Positions 37,510 through 48,022 of a stretch of DNA of 51,662 nucleotides are shown here, piece by piece. The DNA comes from JAVVHH01 sp032249615. Lineage in GTDB: Bacteria > Pseudomonadota > Alphaproteobacteria > Acetobacterales > Acetobacteraceae. The translations under genes were made by a program, and so were the position numbers. Where the stretch lies: positions 1 through 51,662 of the forward strand of contig JAVVHH010000006.1 in the NCBI GenBank assembly GCA_032249615.1. Direction: 5' to 3'. Under the pieces are notes generated by a model that searched no databases, had not been told where the DNA came from, and worked only from the letters and a program-made list of their open reading frames with translations. The first letter of the stretch is position 1, and the number at the start of each line of letters is the position of its first letter.

Positions 37510-38145
37510 TCAGTTGGTGCCGATGACCGCCCAGAGCGGGTCACTCCCGCGGGCGACGGCGTGGCGAAACTCGGAACGTGTAAACCCGGCGCGTTGCAGA
37601 TACAGGGCCACGAGCGCCTGCTGCTCTTGCGGCTGAAGCGCCTGCCAGATCGCCACGGCCTTGGTCGGGAAGCAGCGGTTGGAAAACGTCACCACGAACG
37701 GCGCGCCCGGTCGCAGCACGCGCCGCACCTCGCGGAACACGGCCACGGGGTGCTGCAAGTACTGGACGGACACGCAAAGGCAGGCGCCGTCGAACGAGGC
37801 GTCGGCCAGCGGCAAGGCCGGCTCCGCGTTCAGGTCTTGCGTGAAACGCGCGGTCAGGCGCGGGTTGGCCGCCAGTTCCGCCGCGTTCATCCCGTGCCCG
37901 GTGACACCGGCATACGCGACCTCTTCCGGCAGGTGGCTGACCCAGCTGCTCATGAGGTCGAGAAGGGTGCCCCTGGCCGGCAGGAACTCGCGGTAAAGCT
38001 GGGTGACGGCGGCGATCGCGGCCGCGTCGATATGCGTCACCAGCCGTGGTTGGCGATAGAACAGGGTGTCGGGCGAGCGATCCGCCTTGTCGAACGCGTG
38101 CGGGGGCAGCTCGGGGAGGTCGATCGTCTCGGTCATGCTTCGCAT
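37510..38145 (-). CDS. Class I SAM-dependent methyltransferase (type 11)
   Basis: A protein of about 211 aa with the methyltransferase core. Motif I is replaced by GTLLDLMSSWVSHLP (D-L-M-S-S-W-x-S, a variant without the GxGxG loop), then LPLADASFDGACLCVSVQYL and the end of the domain EVRRVLRPGAPFVVTFSNRCF. The 'DLMSSWVSHLP' form defines a subgroup seen in many proteobacteria and plants. Starts at 38163, 38145 and 38136 are all possible. It is divergent from the SDR at 38193. The substrate is unknown. Confidence 0.85.
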   Translation of the reverse strand: MRSMTETIDLPELPPHAFDKADRSPDTLFYRQPRLVTHIDAAAIAAVTQLYREFLPARGTLLDLMSSWVSHLPEEVAYAGVTGHGMNAAELAANPRLTARFTQDLNAEPALPLADASFDGACLCVSVQYLQHPVAVFREVRRVLRPGAPFVVTFSNRCFPTKAVAIWQALQPQEQQALVALYLQRAGFTRSEFRHAVARGSDPLWAVIGTN

Positions 38146-38192
38146 ATGAGTCGGCGGCGGCAACTCGCGAGCCCTTGCCGCCTTAAGCCAGC

Positions 38193-39026
38193 ATGCCCCA
38201 TCCCATCTTGAAGCCCGGCGCCGTCGCCGTCGTCACCGGCGGCGCCTCCGGCATCGGCCTGGCCGCCGCCACCGCTTTCGCCCGCCTCGGCCTGCAGGTG
38301 TGTCTGGCCGACCTGGCCGGCGAACGGCTCGACCACGCGCGCACCTTGATCGGCGGCAGCGTCGCGGTCCATCCGACGGATGTTCGCCACCGCGACGACC
38401 TGATGGCGCTGCAAAAATTCGTGCTCGACCGATTTGGCCGGGTCGACGTGCTGATGAACAACGCTGCCATCCAGCCTGGCAGCGAGATGTTCGGTCCCGC
38501 CGCGGACTGGTCACGCGTGATCGACACCAATCTTTGGGGCGTCATCCACGGCAGCCAGGTGTTCGCCCCCGGCATGATCGAGGCTGGGGGACCCGGCCTG
38601 ATCATCAATACCGGGTCCAAGCAGGGCATCACCACGCCGCCGGGCGACCCGGCCTATAACGTCGCCAAGGCCGGCGTGAAGGCATTCACCGAGGCCCTGC
38701 AGCACACGCTGCGCACCACCGAAGGCTGTCAGGTCACGGCGCACCTGCTGATCCCCGGCTTCGTGTTCACGCCCCTGACCGCCAAGGGCCGCAGCGAGAA
38801 GCCCGACGCCGCGTGGACGCCCGAGCAGACCGTCGACTTCATGCTCGAGCGCCTCGAAGTCGGCGACTTCTACATCCTGTGCCCGGACAACGACGTTCCT
38901 CGCGCGCTGGACGAGCGTCGAATCCTGTGGGCCGCCGGCGACATCGTCGAGAACCGGCCGCCTCTCTCGCGCTGGCATCCAGATTACGCCGAAGCGGCCC
39001 GGCGCTTCATGGGCCAAACCGCCTGA
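38193..39026 (+). CDS. SDR family NAD(P)-dependent oxidoreductase
   Basis: A 277-aa SDR: AVVTGGASGIGLAAATAFARL, Asp in VCLADLAGERL suggesting NAD(H), LMNNAAIQPG, IINTGSKQGITTPPG and YNVAKAGVKAF. The catalytic Ser position reads Gly-Ser (NTGSKQG). The C-terminal part (YILCPDNDVPRALDERRILW) replaces the usual DGG ending, a feature of a distinct SDR subgroup. The substrate is unknown. Confidence 0.87.
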   Translation: MPHPILKPGAVAVVTGGASGIGLAAATAFARLGLQVCLADLAGERLDHARTLIGGSVAVHPTDVRHRDDLMALQKFVLDRFGRVDVLMNNAAIQPGSEMFGPAADWSRVIDTNLWGVIHGSQVFAPGMIEAGGPGLIINTGSKQGITTPPGDPAYNVAKAGVKAFTEALQHTLRTTEGCQVTAHLLIPGFVFTPLTAKGRSEKPDAAWTPEQTVDFMLERLEVGDFYILCPDNDVPRALDERRILWAAGDIVENRPPLSRWHPDYAEAARRFMGQTA

Positions 39027-39081
39027 CCAAGGCTGGGCAAGCGCGGTCCACCCCCCACCTTTGGCAGCGAAGGAGAACCTG

Positions 39082-39285
39082 ATGCCTGACGATACGCAGA
39101 AAATTGTGGGGTCCCAGGGTGCCCAGATCAAACAGGAGATCACGGACGCCAAGCGAGAAGACAAGGTCAAGACCGAGAAGGTCGATGTTGGAGCAGCCAT
39201 GCTCGGCACCGACAACGAGGTCGGTTCGGCGCCGGACCATGAAGGCATGGCCGAAGCGCGCAAAGCGCCGCCACCCAACAAGTAG
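39082..39285 (+). CDS. Small hydrophilic charged protein, 67 aa
   Basis: A 67-aa protein very rich in Lys, Asp, Glu and Gln (MPDDTQKIVGSQGAQIKQEI, then DAKREDKVKTEKVDVG) without hydrophobic segments, so probably soluble and disordered. AAGGAG sits 6-13 nt before the ATG at 39082, which makes it a likely real gene. It lies 55 bp after an SDR gene. No family is recognised; the composition resembles small stress or desiccation-related proteins, but that is only a resemblance. Confidence 0.6.
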   Translation: MPDDTQKIVGSQGAQIKQEITDAKREDKVKTEKVDVGAAMLGTDNEVGSAPDHEGMAEARKAPPPNK

Positions 39286-39340
39286 CCGCACGCGCGCAGG
39301 GTTGTTACGATAGAGCGGCGCCGCAGAGGGATGAGCCCAG

Positions 39341-40117
39341 TTGAACGATGGACCGCAGCGTCCGGCGCCGTCGGCAGGCACTCGGTGGTCTGAACTCGAC
39401 TACGCGGGATTTGCCAAGCTCGCCGCGGACGAAACGCTGAGCAAATATGAGAAGATCGGCTTCCCGGATTCTTACCGGGCGGGGTTCGAGGCAGCCATCT
39501 TCCAAGATATCTGTGGGAAACTGTCGAGGCTGAGTGGCCCGCCCTGCCGGGTCATCGACATCGGGCCCGGCTGCAGCGACCTCGCCACCATGGTCATCAG
39601 TCTGTGCCGAGACCGAGGTCACGAGCTGGTGCTGGTTGACTCGGAGCCTATGCTCGCGCTGCTACCGGACGAGCCGTTCATCATCCGCCACCCCGGCTTG
39701 TTCCCGACCAACCGGGCCGCTTTGGCCGGCCTGTCCGGCACGGTCGACGTCATCCTGATGTATTCGGTTTTTCAATACATCTTCGTCGACGCGAACCCGT
39801 TCGAGGCGATTGATCTCTGCCTCGAGCTGCTGGCGCCTGGAGGCCGGGCTCTGATCGGGGACATTCCGAACATGTCCATGCGCAACCGCTTTTTCACGAG
39901 TCCCGCAGGTCTTGCGTTCCATCAAGCCTTCACGGGCGGCACCGACACGCCGCCGCCCCTCATCGACGGGCCGCGGGCGGGGCTGATCGACGACGCCGTC
40001 ATGGCCGGGCTGCTGCTCCGGGTCCGGGCCGCGGGAGCCCACGCGTTCATCGTTCCGCAAGGCGAGGGGTTGCCGATGGCGAACCGGCGGGAGGATCTCC
40101 TCATATGCCGGCCATGA
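39341..40117 (+). CDS. SAM-dependent methyltransferase-like protein
   Basis: A 258-aa protein with a class I core: RVIDIGPGCSDLATMV as motif I, ELVLVDSEPMLALL (acidic residue after beta-2), VILMYSVFQYI as motif IV and LLAPGGRALIGDIPN. The start is a TTG; no ATG fits. It overlaps the following acyltransferase gene by 13 bp, so the two are co-translated. Pairing with a NeuD-like protein suggests modification of a sugar or surface glycan, which is an inference. Confidence 0.82.
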   Translation: MNDGPQRPAPSAGTRWSELDYAGFAKLAADETLSKYEKIGFPDSYRAGFEAAIFQDICGKLSRLSGPPCRVIDIGPGCSDLATMVISLCRDRGHELVLVDSEPMLALLPDEPFIIRHPGLFPTNRAALAGLSGTVDVILMYSVFQYIFVDANPFEAIDLCLELLAPGGRALIGDIPNMSMRNRFFTSPAGLAFHQAFTGGTDTPPPLIDGPRAGLIDDAVMAGLLLRVRAAGAHAFIVPQGEGLPMANRREDLLICRP

Positions 40118-40803
40118 GCTCGGCCCGGCAGAAATCGCGCAAGCTGGTGATCGTCGGGGACAGCGCGTTTGCCGAGATCGCGGACGAATACTTCCGCGCC
40201 CACACGGACTATTCGGTCGTCGCGTTCAGCGTCGAGCGGGCATACCTGAAGCGGGACGAGTTGCACGGGCGCCCGGTCGTGCCGTTCGAGACGCTGGAGG
40301 ATGTCGCGACGCCGGCGGACCACGACGTCTTCGTCGCGGTCACCTACGTGCAACTGAACCGTCTCCGCACCCGCCTTGCCGCGGCGGCCAAGCAGAAAGG
40401 GTATCGGCTCGCCAGCTACATTAGCCCGAACGCCTTCGTGTACGAGAACGCGACGCTCGGCGAGCACTGCTTCATCTTCGAAAACAACGTCGTCCAGCCC
40501 TTCGTTTCAATCGGCGACAATGTCGTGCTGTGGAGCGGGAACCATATCGGCCACCATTCCGTCATCGGCCCCAACGTTTTCGTCTCGTCGCACGTCGTCG
40601 TTTCCGGCTTCTGCAACGTCGGCCGAAACTGCTTCTTCGGCGTCAACTCGTCGGTCGCCAACAACGTGACGATCGCGCCCGATTGCTGGATCGGCGCCGG
40701 GGCTGTGATCGGCAAGGACACGGCCGAGGGGGAGCTGTATCGGAGTTCGGAGCCGACGCTCTCCAAGGTGAGCGCGCCCAGGTTCTTCCGCGTGCAACGC
40801 TAG
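40105..40803 (+). CDS. NeuD-like sugar O-acyltransferase (left-handed beta helix)
   Basis: A 232-aa protein with an N-terminal PglD-type Rossmann domain (KLVIVGDSAFAEIADEYF, then DHDVFVAVTYVQLNRLR) and hexapeptide repeats from about residue 105 (ISPNAFVYENATLGEHCFI, VVLWSGNHIGHHSVIGPNVF, SVANNVTIAPDCWIGAGAVI). His in GNHIGHHS is the likely catalytic base. Such enzymes acetylate nucleotide sugars or sialic-acid-like residues. GGGAGG precedes the ATG. It ends in CTAG shared with convergent bciA. Confidence 0.87.
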   Translation: MPAMSSARQKSRKLVIVGDSAFAEIADEYFRAHTDYSVVAFSVERAYLKRDELHGRPVVPFETLEDVATPADHDVFVAVTYVQLNRLRTRLAAAAKQKGYRLASYISPNAFVYENATLGEHCFIFENNVVQPFVSIGDNVVLWSGNHIGHHSVIGPNVFVSSHVVVSGFCNVGRNCFFGVNSSVANNVTIAPDCWIGAGAVIGKDTAEGELYRSSEPTLSKVSAPRFFRVQR

Positions 40804-41714
40804 AACACGGCGTGCTCGCCCCGTTCGACGCTCGCGCCTCGCGTCACGAGCTGCGCATAGAAGTCGAACAGAGTTTGTGAACCGGTGGCGGGCGTGGCGT
40901 CGGCATCGTAGCGGCCGGTGACCGGGTCGAGTACCAGCATCGACTCGGTGGCGTAGTAGCGGCCGATGCGGGCCAACTCGGCTTTCTCGCGGAGCCCCGT
41001 CGCGCGTAGCACGCCGACGATCACGTCCAGCAGGCGGACCGGCACCGATCGGAAGCGGGGCTTGGCGCCGAGCAGGGCGAATAGCCGTTCCCCCTGCTCG
41101 CGCGGGGTGATCGCTGGGCCGGGCCCGCCGATGGGCAGGATGCGGTCCCATCGCCGCTCGTCGTGCAGGCAGCCGACCAGGTAGGCCGCCAGGTCGTCGT
41201 CGCTGATCGGCTTGCACGCGGTGCTCCGCCCGTCGCCGAACAGGAGGAACGGCTTGCCCCGCCGCACGCGGTCCAATTGTCCGGAGAGCGATTTGAAGTA
41301 GGCGGTCGGGCGGACGATGGAGTAGCGCAGACCGGAGCTGACGAGCGCCTGTTCGAACGCCAGCTTGGCGTGCTGGAAGGCGAGCAGTGGCTTTTGCACA
41401 CAGATCGCCGACAGCAGGACCATGTGCCCGACCCCAGCCGCCTGAGCCGCCTCGAGGATCGCGCGGTGCGCTCGGTAGTCGATCGCCCACGCATCGTCCG
41501 GCGCGCCGGTGCGCGAGGCCAGGCACGAGATGACCGCGTCGAATCGCTCGTCCTCAAACGCCTGTGCGGGCATGGTCACGTCGCCGGCCCGGAACTCAAC
41601 GCCGTCGGGAGCGCGGCGGCCGAAGCAGACGACCTCGTGCCCGGCCGCTACCAGCGCCTGGACGGTGGCCCGCCCGATGGTGCCGGTGCCACCGAAGACG
41701 AGAACGCGGCTCAC
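40800..41714 (-). CDS. bciA: Divinyl (proto)chlorophyllide 8-vinyl reductase, BciA type
   Basis: A 304-aa NAD(P)H-binding atypical SDR. RVLVFGGTGTIGRATVQAL gives the TGxxGxxG site; SCLASRTG, LLSAICVQKPLLAFQHAK, SIVRPTAYFKSLSGQ, ACKPISDDDLA and IGGPGPAITPREQGE are hallmark stretches of BciA/DVR, which reduces the C8-vinyl group of divinyl chlorophyllide in (bacterio)chlorophyll synthesis. The GTG start overlaps the peptidase stop (GTGA). No other photosynthesis genes are in the window. A related non-phototrophic NmrA-like role is the alternative. Confidence 0.8.
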   Translation of the reverse strand: MSRVLVFGGTGTIGRATVQALVAAGHEVVCFGRRAPDGVEFRAGDVTMPAQAFEDERFDAVISCLASRTGAPDDAWAIDYRAHRAILEAAQAAGVGHMVLLSAICVQKPLLAFQHAKLAFEQALVSSGLRYSIVRPTAYFKSLSGQLDRVRRGKPFLLFGDGRSTACKPISDDDLAAYLVGCLHDERRWDRILPIGGPGPAITPREQGERLFALLGAKPRFRSVPVRLLDVIVGVLRATGLREKAELARIGRYYATESMLVLDPVTGRYDADATPATGSQTLFDFYAQLVTRGASVERGEHAVF

Positions 41715-43735
41715 GCCGGGACGAGGGCTCGATCGCGCAGCAGCGCCGCTGTGGTGGGAGCCCGGCCGCGGAACGCCCTGTAGAGAGCCATCGGGTCTTC
41801 CGTGTCGCCGGCGGCAAGCAGCGTCTTCAGCCGGGCTGCCAAGCTGGGGTCGAACGGGTCGCCCGCCTCGCTGAAGGCATCGAACCCGTCCGTGTCCAGC
41901 ACCGCCGCCCAGAGATAGCTGTAGTAGCCAGCCGCGTAGCCGCCCCCATCGAACAGGTGCTGGAAGTGCCCGGCACGGTGCCGGATGCCCACGGCGGCTG
42001 GCATCCCGATCGCCTCCAGCAACTCCGCCTCGAACGCCTCCACGGCGATCGTGTCCGGCGCGGGATGCAGATGCAGCGCCATGTCCAGCATGGCCGACGC
42101 CGTGTAGGACACTGTCTCGAAGCCCTGGTTGAACCCGCGCGCCGCCACCAGCCGGTCGATCGTCGCCGCCGGGAGCGCTTCCCCGGTTTCGACGTGGCGG
42201 CAATATTCCTGCATTGTCTCCGGCAGATTCATCCAGTGCTCGAAGATCTGGGAAGGCAACTCCACGAAGTCGCGCCGCACGTTGGTGCCGGATTGCGCCG
42301 GATAGCGGACCCGGCTCAGCAACCCGTGTAGCGCGTGGCCGAACTCGTGGAACAACGTTTGGGCGTCGTCCAGGCTGAGCAGCGTCGGGTTGCCCTTGGT
42401 GAAGTTGTTGTTGTTGACGATGATGGGCGACACGGGCGCGTCCATCGCTTCCTGGTCGCGATAGCTGCTCATCCAGGCGCCCGAGCGCTTGTCCGGGCGC
42501 GCGAACGGGTCGGCGAGGAAGATCCCGACATGCGCGCCGGCCTCGCGCACCTCGTAGGCTCGCACATCTGGATGATAGAGCGGGACCTTGAGCGGAACGA
42601 ACTCGAGGTGGAACAGCCGGCTCGCGGTATCGAACGCGGCGCGCTGCAAAGATTCGAAGGGGAAGAACGGCTTTAGCGCCGCCTCGTCCAGCGCGTGGTC
42701 TGCCCGGCGCACCTTTTCCGCGTAGAAGTGCCAATCCCAGGGCTCGATTGCGTCGTTGAAGCCGTCTTCCCGCGCGACGGCGAGCAGGCGCTCGGCCTCG
42801 GCGGCGACTTTGCGCAGGCCGGGCTGCCAGACTTCGTCGAGCAGGGATCTCACGGCGTCGGCCGTCCCCGCCATCGTGTCGGCCAAGCGGAAGGCTGCGA
42901 AGTCCGCGTAGCCCAGCAGCCCGGCCCGTTCCCGACGCAGCGCGAGGATCTCGGGAACCAGCGCCCGGTTGTCATGCGCGCCCGGATGGTATCCCCGCTG
43001 GACCCAGGCCGCGTACGCCGTCTGCCGCAGGTCGCGGCGGGGACAGAAGGTTAGGAACGGCTCGACCAGCGAGCGCGACAGGGTGATGACATGTCCGGCG
43101 AGGCCCCGTTCCGCCGCCGCTTCGGCCGCGGCGTCCCGCAGGAACGCGGGCAGTCCCTCCAACTCGCTCTCGGCGAGCGGGAGCTGCCAGGTCTTCTCGT
43201 CGTGCAGCACGTTCTGGCCGAAGGCCGTGTGCAGCGCGGCCAGCCGGGACGAGATGGCGGTCAGCCGCTCCTTCGCCGCCCCGTCCAACGCCGCGCCACT
43301 GCGGACGAAGCCGAGATGAGTCCGCTCCAGCAGCCGGCGCTGGTCCCGGTCGAGCGAGAGCTCGTCCCGCCGAGCGAACAGGGCATCAACCCGTGCGAAG
43401 ACCCCGGCGTCCAGCGCCACCCGTGTCCCATGCGTGGCTAGGATCGGCGCCATCGTCCGGCGCACCGCTTCCAAGGCTTCGCCGCCCAGGCTGGAGGAGA
43501 GATTGTCGAACAACGCCCCGACCCGGCCCAGCAACCGCCCGGACCGCTGCAAAGCCTCCAGCGTGTTGGCGAAGCTCGGCTGCGCCGGGTCCGCCCCGAT
43601 CGCGGCGATGTCGGACAAGTGCTCGGCAATGGCCTGCGCGAACGCCGGCTCCAAATGTTCCGGCCGGATCTCGTCGAACGGAGGGATGCCGAAGGGCGTG
43701 TCCCAGGGTCGGAGCAGGGGATTGGACGCTGTCAT
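41711..43735 (-). CDS. M3 family oligopeptidase (oligopeptidase A / Dcp type)
   Basis: A 674-aa zinc metallopeptidase with the thimet oligopeptidase fold. The HEFGHALHGLL motif supplies two His and the Glu; the third ligand Glu is downstream in the region after LPSQIFEHWM. NPLLRPWDTPFGIPPFDEIRPEH is the typical start and GYYSYLWAAVLDTDGFDAF the typical end. It degrades short peptides in the cytoplasm. It lies 8 bp after purU and overlaps bciA by 4 bp. Confidence 0.94.
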   Translation of the reverse strand: MTASNPLLRPWDTPFGIPPFDEIRPEHLEPAFAQAIAEHLSDIAAIGADPAQPSFANTLEALQRSGRLLGRVGALFDNLSSSLGGEALEAVRRTMAPILATHGTRVALDAGVFARVDALFARRDELSLDRDQRRLLERTHLGFVRSGAALDGAAKERLTAISSRLAALHTAFGQNVLHDEKTWQLPLAESELEGLPAFLRDAAAEAAAERGLAGHVITLSRSLVEPFLTFCPRRDLRQTAYAAWVQRGYHPGAHDNRALVPEILALRRERAGLLGYADFAAFRLADTMAGTADAVRSLLDEVWQPGLRKVAAEAERLLAVAREDGFNDAIEPWDWHFYAEKVRRADHALDEAALKPFFPFESLQRAAFDTASRLFHLEFVPLKVPLYHPDVRAYEVREAGAHVGIFLADPFARPDKRSGAWMSSYRDQEAMDAPVSPIIVNNNNFTKGNPTLLSLDDAQTLFHEFGHALHGLLSRVRYPAQSGTNVRRDFVELPSQIFEHWMNLPETMQEYCRHVETGEALPAATIDRLVAARGFNQGFETVSYTASAMLDMALHLHPAPDTIAVEAFEAELLEAIGMPAAVGIRHRAGHFQHLFDGGGYAAGYYSYLWAAVLDTDGFDAFSEAGDPFDPSLAARLKTLLAAGDTEDPMALYRAFRGRAPTTAALLRDRALVPA

Positions 43736-43743
43736 GGTGCTCC

Positions 43744-44658
43744 CTAGTCGGCGAAGACGACCGTTCGATTGCCGTTGATGATCACGCGATCCTCCAGCAG
43801 CAGCAGGACGGCCCGGGAGAGCACGCGGCGCTCGATGTCGCGGCCCTTGCGGACCAGGTCTTCCGGCGTGTCCCGGTGGCTCACCCGCTCGACGTCTTGC
43901 GCGATGATGGGGCCCTCGTCGAGGTCGCCGGTCACGTAATGGGCCGTGGCGCCGATGAGCTTCACGCCGCGCGCGTGGGCTTGGTGGTAGGGACGGGCGC
44001 CCTTGAAGCCGGGCAGGAAGCTGTGGTGGATGTTGACGCAGCGGCTCGAGAGGAAGTGCGCCATGTCGTCGGACAGGATCTGCATGTAGCGGGCGAGCAC
44101 CACGAGGTCCGTTTCGGTCTGCTCGACGATCGCCTTGATGCGCGCTTCCTGCTCAGCCTTGGTGTCGCGAGTGACCGGGAGGAAATGGAACGGGATCTCG
44201 TCGGCCAACGTGATGCTGAGCGACGAGCGGGGATGGTTCGAGATGATGGCGGTGATGTCCATCTCGAGCTCTCCGAGCCGATGCCGGTAGAGCAGGTCGG
44301 CCAGGCAGTGGTCGAACTTCGAGACGAGCAGCACGACTTTCTTCCGCTCGGCGCGGCCGCGGAACTGCCAGACCATGCCGAACCGGGTCGCGATTTGTTC
44401 GAAGGCAGTGCGGAAGCCGGCGATGTCGGCGGCCTTTGGACCGGGCTGGGCATCGAGCACGACGCGCATGAAGAAGCGGTTCGTCTCCCAATCGTTGAAC
44501 TGCTCGGCTTCGACGATGTTGGCGCCGTGTTCGAAGATGCATGTGGAGACCTGCGCGACGATGCCGGGAACGTCGTCGCAGGAGAATGACAGGATGTGGT
44601 GGTCGGCGGTCCGGGGCGCGGCGGTCGTCAAATTGGCTTCCTCTGCAATCGGGCGCAT
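43744..44658 (-). CDS. purU: Formyltetrahydrofolate deformylase
   Basis: A 304-aa enzyme hydrolysing 10-formyl-THF to formate and THF. An N-terminal ACT domain (HILSFSCDDVPGIVAQVST) is followed by a formyltransferase domain with NIHHSFLPGFKGARPYHQA (catalytic Asn and His) and GDLDEGPIIAQDV (Asp), the PurU set. The ATG at 44658 is chosen; it follows katG and a hairpin. The product is cytoplasmic and balances one-carbon pools. Confidence 0.95.
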   Translation of the reverse strand: MRPIAEEANLTTAAPRTADHHILSFSCDDVPGIVAQVSTCIFEHGANIVEAEQFNDWETNRFFMRVVLDAQPGPKAADIAGFRTAFEQIATRFGMVWQFRGRAERKKVVLLVSKFDHCLADLLYRHRLGELEMDITAIISNHPRSSLSITLADEIPFHFLPVTRDTKAEQEARIKAIVEQTETDLVVLARYMQILSDDMAHFLSSRCVNIHHSFLPGFKGARPYHQAHARGVKLIGATAHYVTGDLDEGPIIAQDVERVSHRDTPEDLVRKGRDIERRVLSRAVLLLLEDRVIINGNRTVVFAD

Positions 44659-44691
44659 CGATACCCGATCGGTGGAAGCAGCGCCATTTGG

Positions 44692-44722
44692 CCGGCGGGG
44701 CAGCATCGTGCCACCCCGCCGG
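44692..44722 (-). terminator. Hairpin after katG
   Basis: CCGGCGGGG (44692-44700) and CCCCGCCGG (44714-44722) are perfect 9-bp complements around a 13-nt loop that can pair further. It starts 8 bp after the katG stop (44730) and lies ahead of the purU start at 44658. There is no T-tract, so it may be a weak terminator or mRNA 3'-end stabiliser. Confidence 0.55.
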
Positions 44723-44729
44723 AGTTGGA

Positions 44730-46937
<2,208 letters not shown>

Positions 46938-47082
46938 CTTTCGCTCCTGTTCTCGTATTCTGCGCGACGAGACCGCGCGCCAGACCGACTGGCGGGTCAA
47001 CGCTCCATATAGAGCGGATTCGACCGCCTAAAGGAAGCTGGCTCGGCCGACAGTCAAATTTTTAAGGAAAGGGCGCACGTAA

Positions 47083-48000
47083 ATGCTCAGGCTTTTGGCC
47101 GTGCTGCTGATCGGGGTCGTCGTCGTCGTCGCCGCAGCCTGGCTCTACACGCCCGACTGGCCCCGCACGGCGCTGATCGCCGCCTATGCTGGGCCGCCCT
47201 CGCAGTTCATCGACGTGCTGGGAGCCCGGCTGCACGTCCGCGACACCGGTCCGCGGGACGCGCCCACACTCGTGCTGCTCCATGGCTTCGGCTCGAGCTT
47301 GCACACGTGGGATGCGTGGGCCGCAGAGTTGGACCGGGATCACCGGGTCATCCGGTATGACCTGCCGGGCTTCGGGCTGACCGGAGAGGATCCGAGCGGC
47401 GACTACCGCGATGAGCGTAGCCTCGCGATCCTGCTCGGATTGTTGGACCGGCTCGGCGTGGCGCGGGCGAGCGTGGTCGGCAATTCGATGGGCGGGCGGA
47501 TCGCCTGGCGGTTCGCGGCGGCGCATCCCGAGCGTGTGGCAAAGCTCGTGCTGATTTCGCCCGATGGTTTCGCCAGCCCGGGGCTCGCTTACGGCGTCGC
47601 TCCCGACGTGCCGTTGCTGATGCGGGCGCTGCCCTACGTGCTGCCCGGATTCATGCTGAAGGCGACCCTCGCCCCAGCTTACGCCGATCCGCGCGCGCTG
47701 ACGGGGGCGTTGATGGAGCGGTATCGCGCCATGATGCTGGCGCCGGGCGTACGCCGGTCGATCGTGGCGCGGATGGGCCAGCAAATCCTGGTCGACCCGG
47801 TGCCGCTGCTGAGAACCATCGCCGCGCCGACCCTGCTGCTCTGGGGCGAAAAGGATGCGATGATCCCCTTCCGCAATGCGGCCGACTACCTGGCCGCCCT
47901 GCCGCACGCGCGCCTGGTCGCGCTGCCAGGGGTGGGGCATGTGCCGCAGGAGGAGGCGCCCGGCACGGTCGCGACCGTCCGCGCGTTTTTGGACGAGTAG
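47083..48000 (+). CDS. Membrane-anchored alpha/beta hydrolase
   Basis: A 305-aa hydrolase with an N-terminal membrane anchor or signal (LLAVLLIGVVVVVAAAWLY). LLHGFGSSLHTWDAW gives the oxyanion region, VVGNSMGGRIA the nucleophile Ser, WGEKDAMIP the Asp and PGVGHVPQEE the His. It resembles haloalkane dehalogenase/lipase-like monoacyl hydrolases; the substrate is unknown. AAGGAAAGGG precedes the ATG. It is divergent from katG. Confidence 0.9.
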   Translation: MLRLLAVLLIGVVVVVAAAWLYTPDWPRTALIAAYAGPPSQFIDVLGARLHVRDTGPRDAPTLVLLHGFGSSLHTWDAWAAELDRDHRVIRYDLPGFGLTGEDPSGDYRDERSLAILLGLLDRLGVARASVVGNSMGGRIAWRFAAAHPERVAKLVLISPDGFASPGLAYGVAPDVPLLMRALPYVLPGFMLKATLAPAYADPRALTGALMERYRAMMLAPGVRRSIVARMGQQILVDPVPLLRTIAAPTLLLWGEKDAMIPFRNAADYLAALPHARLVALPGVGHVPQEEAPGTVATVRAFLDE

Positions 48001-48022
48001 GATGGCATGGTAGGGGAGCGGC

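Noticed and set aside
46938..47082. OxyR-binding site before katG
   Set aside because: No ATAG-N7-CTAT-type tetrad with correct spacing could be found in the divergent region.
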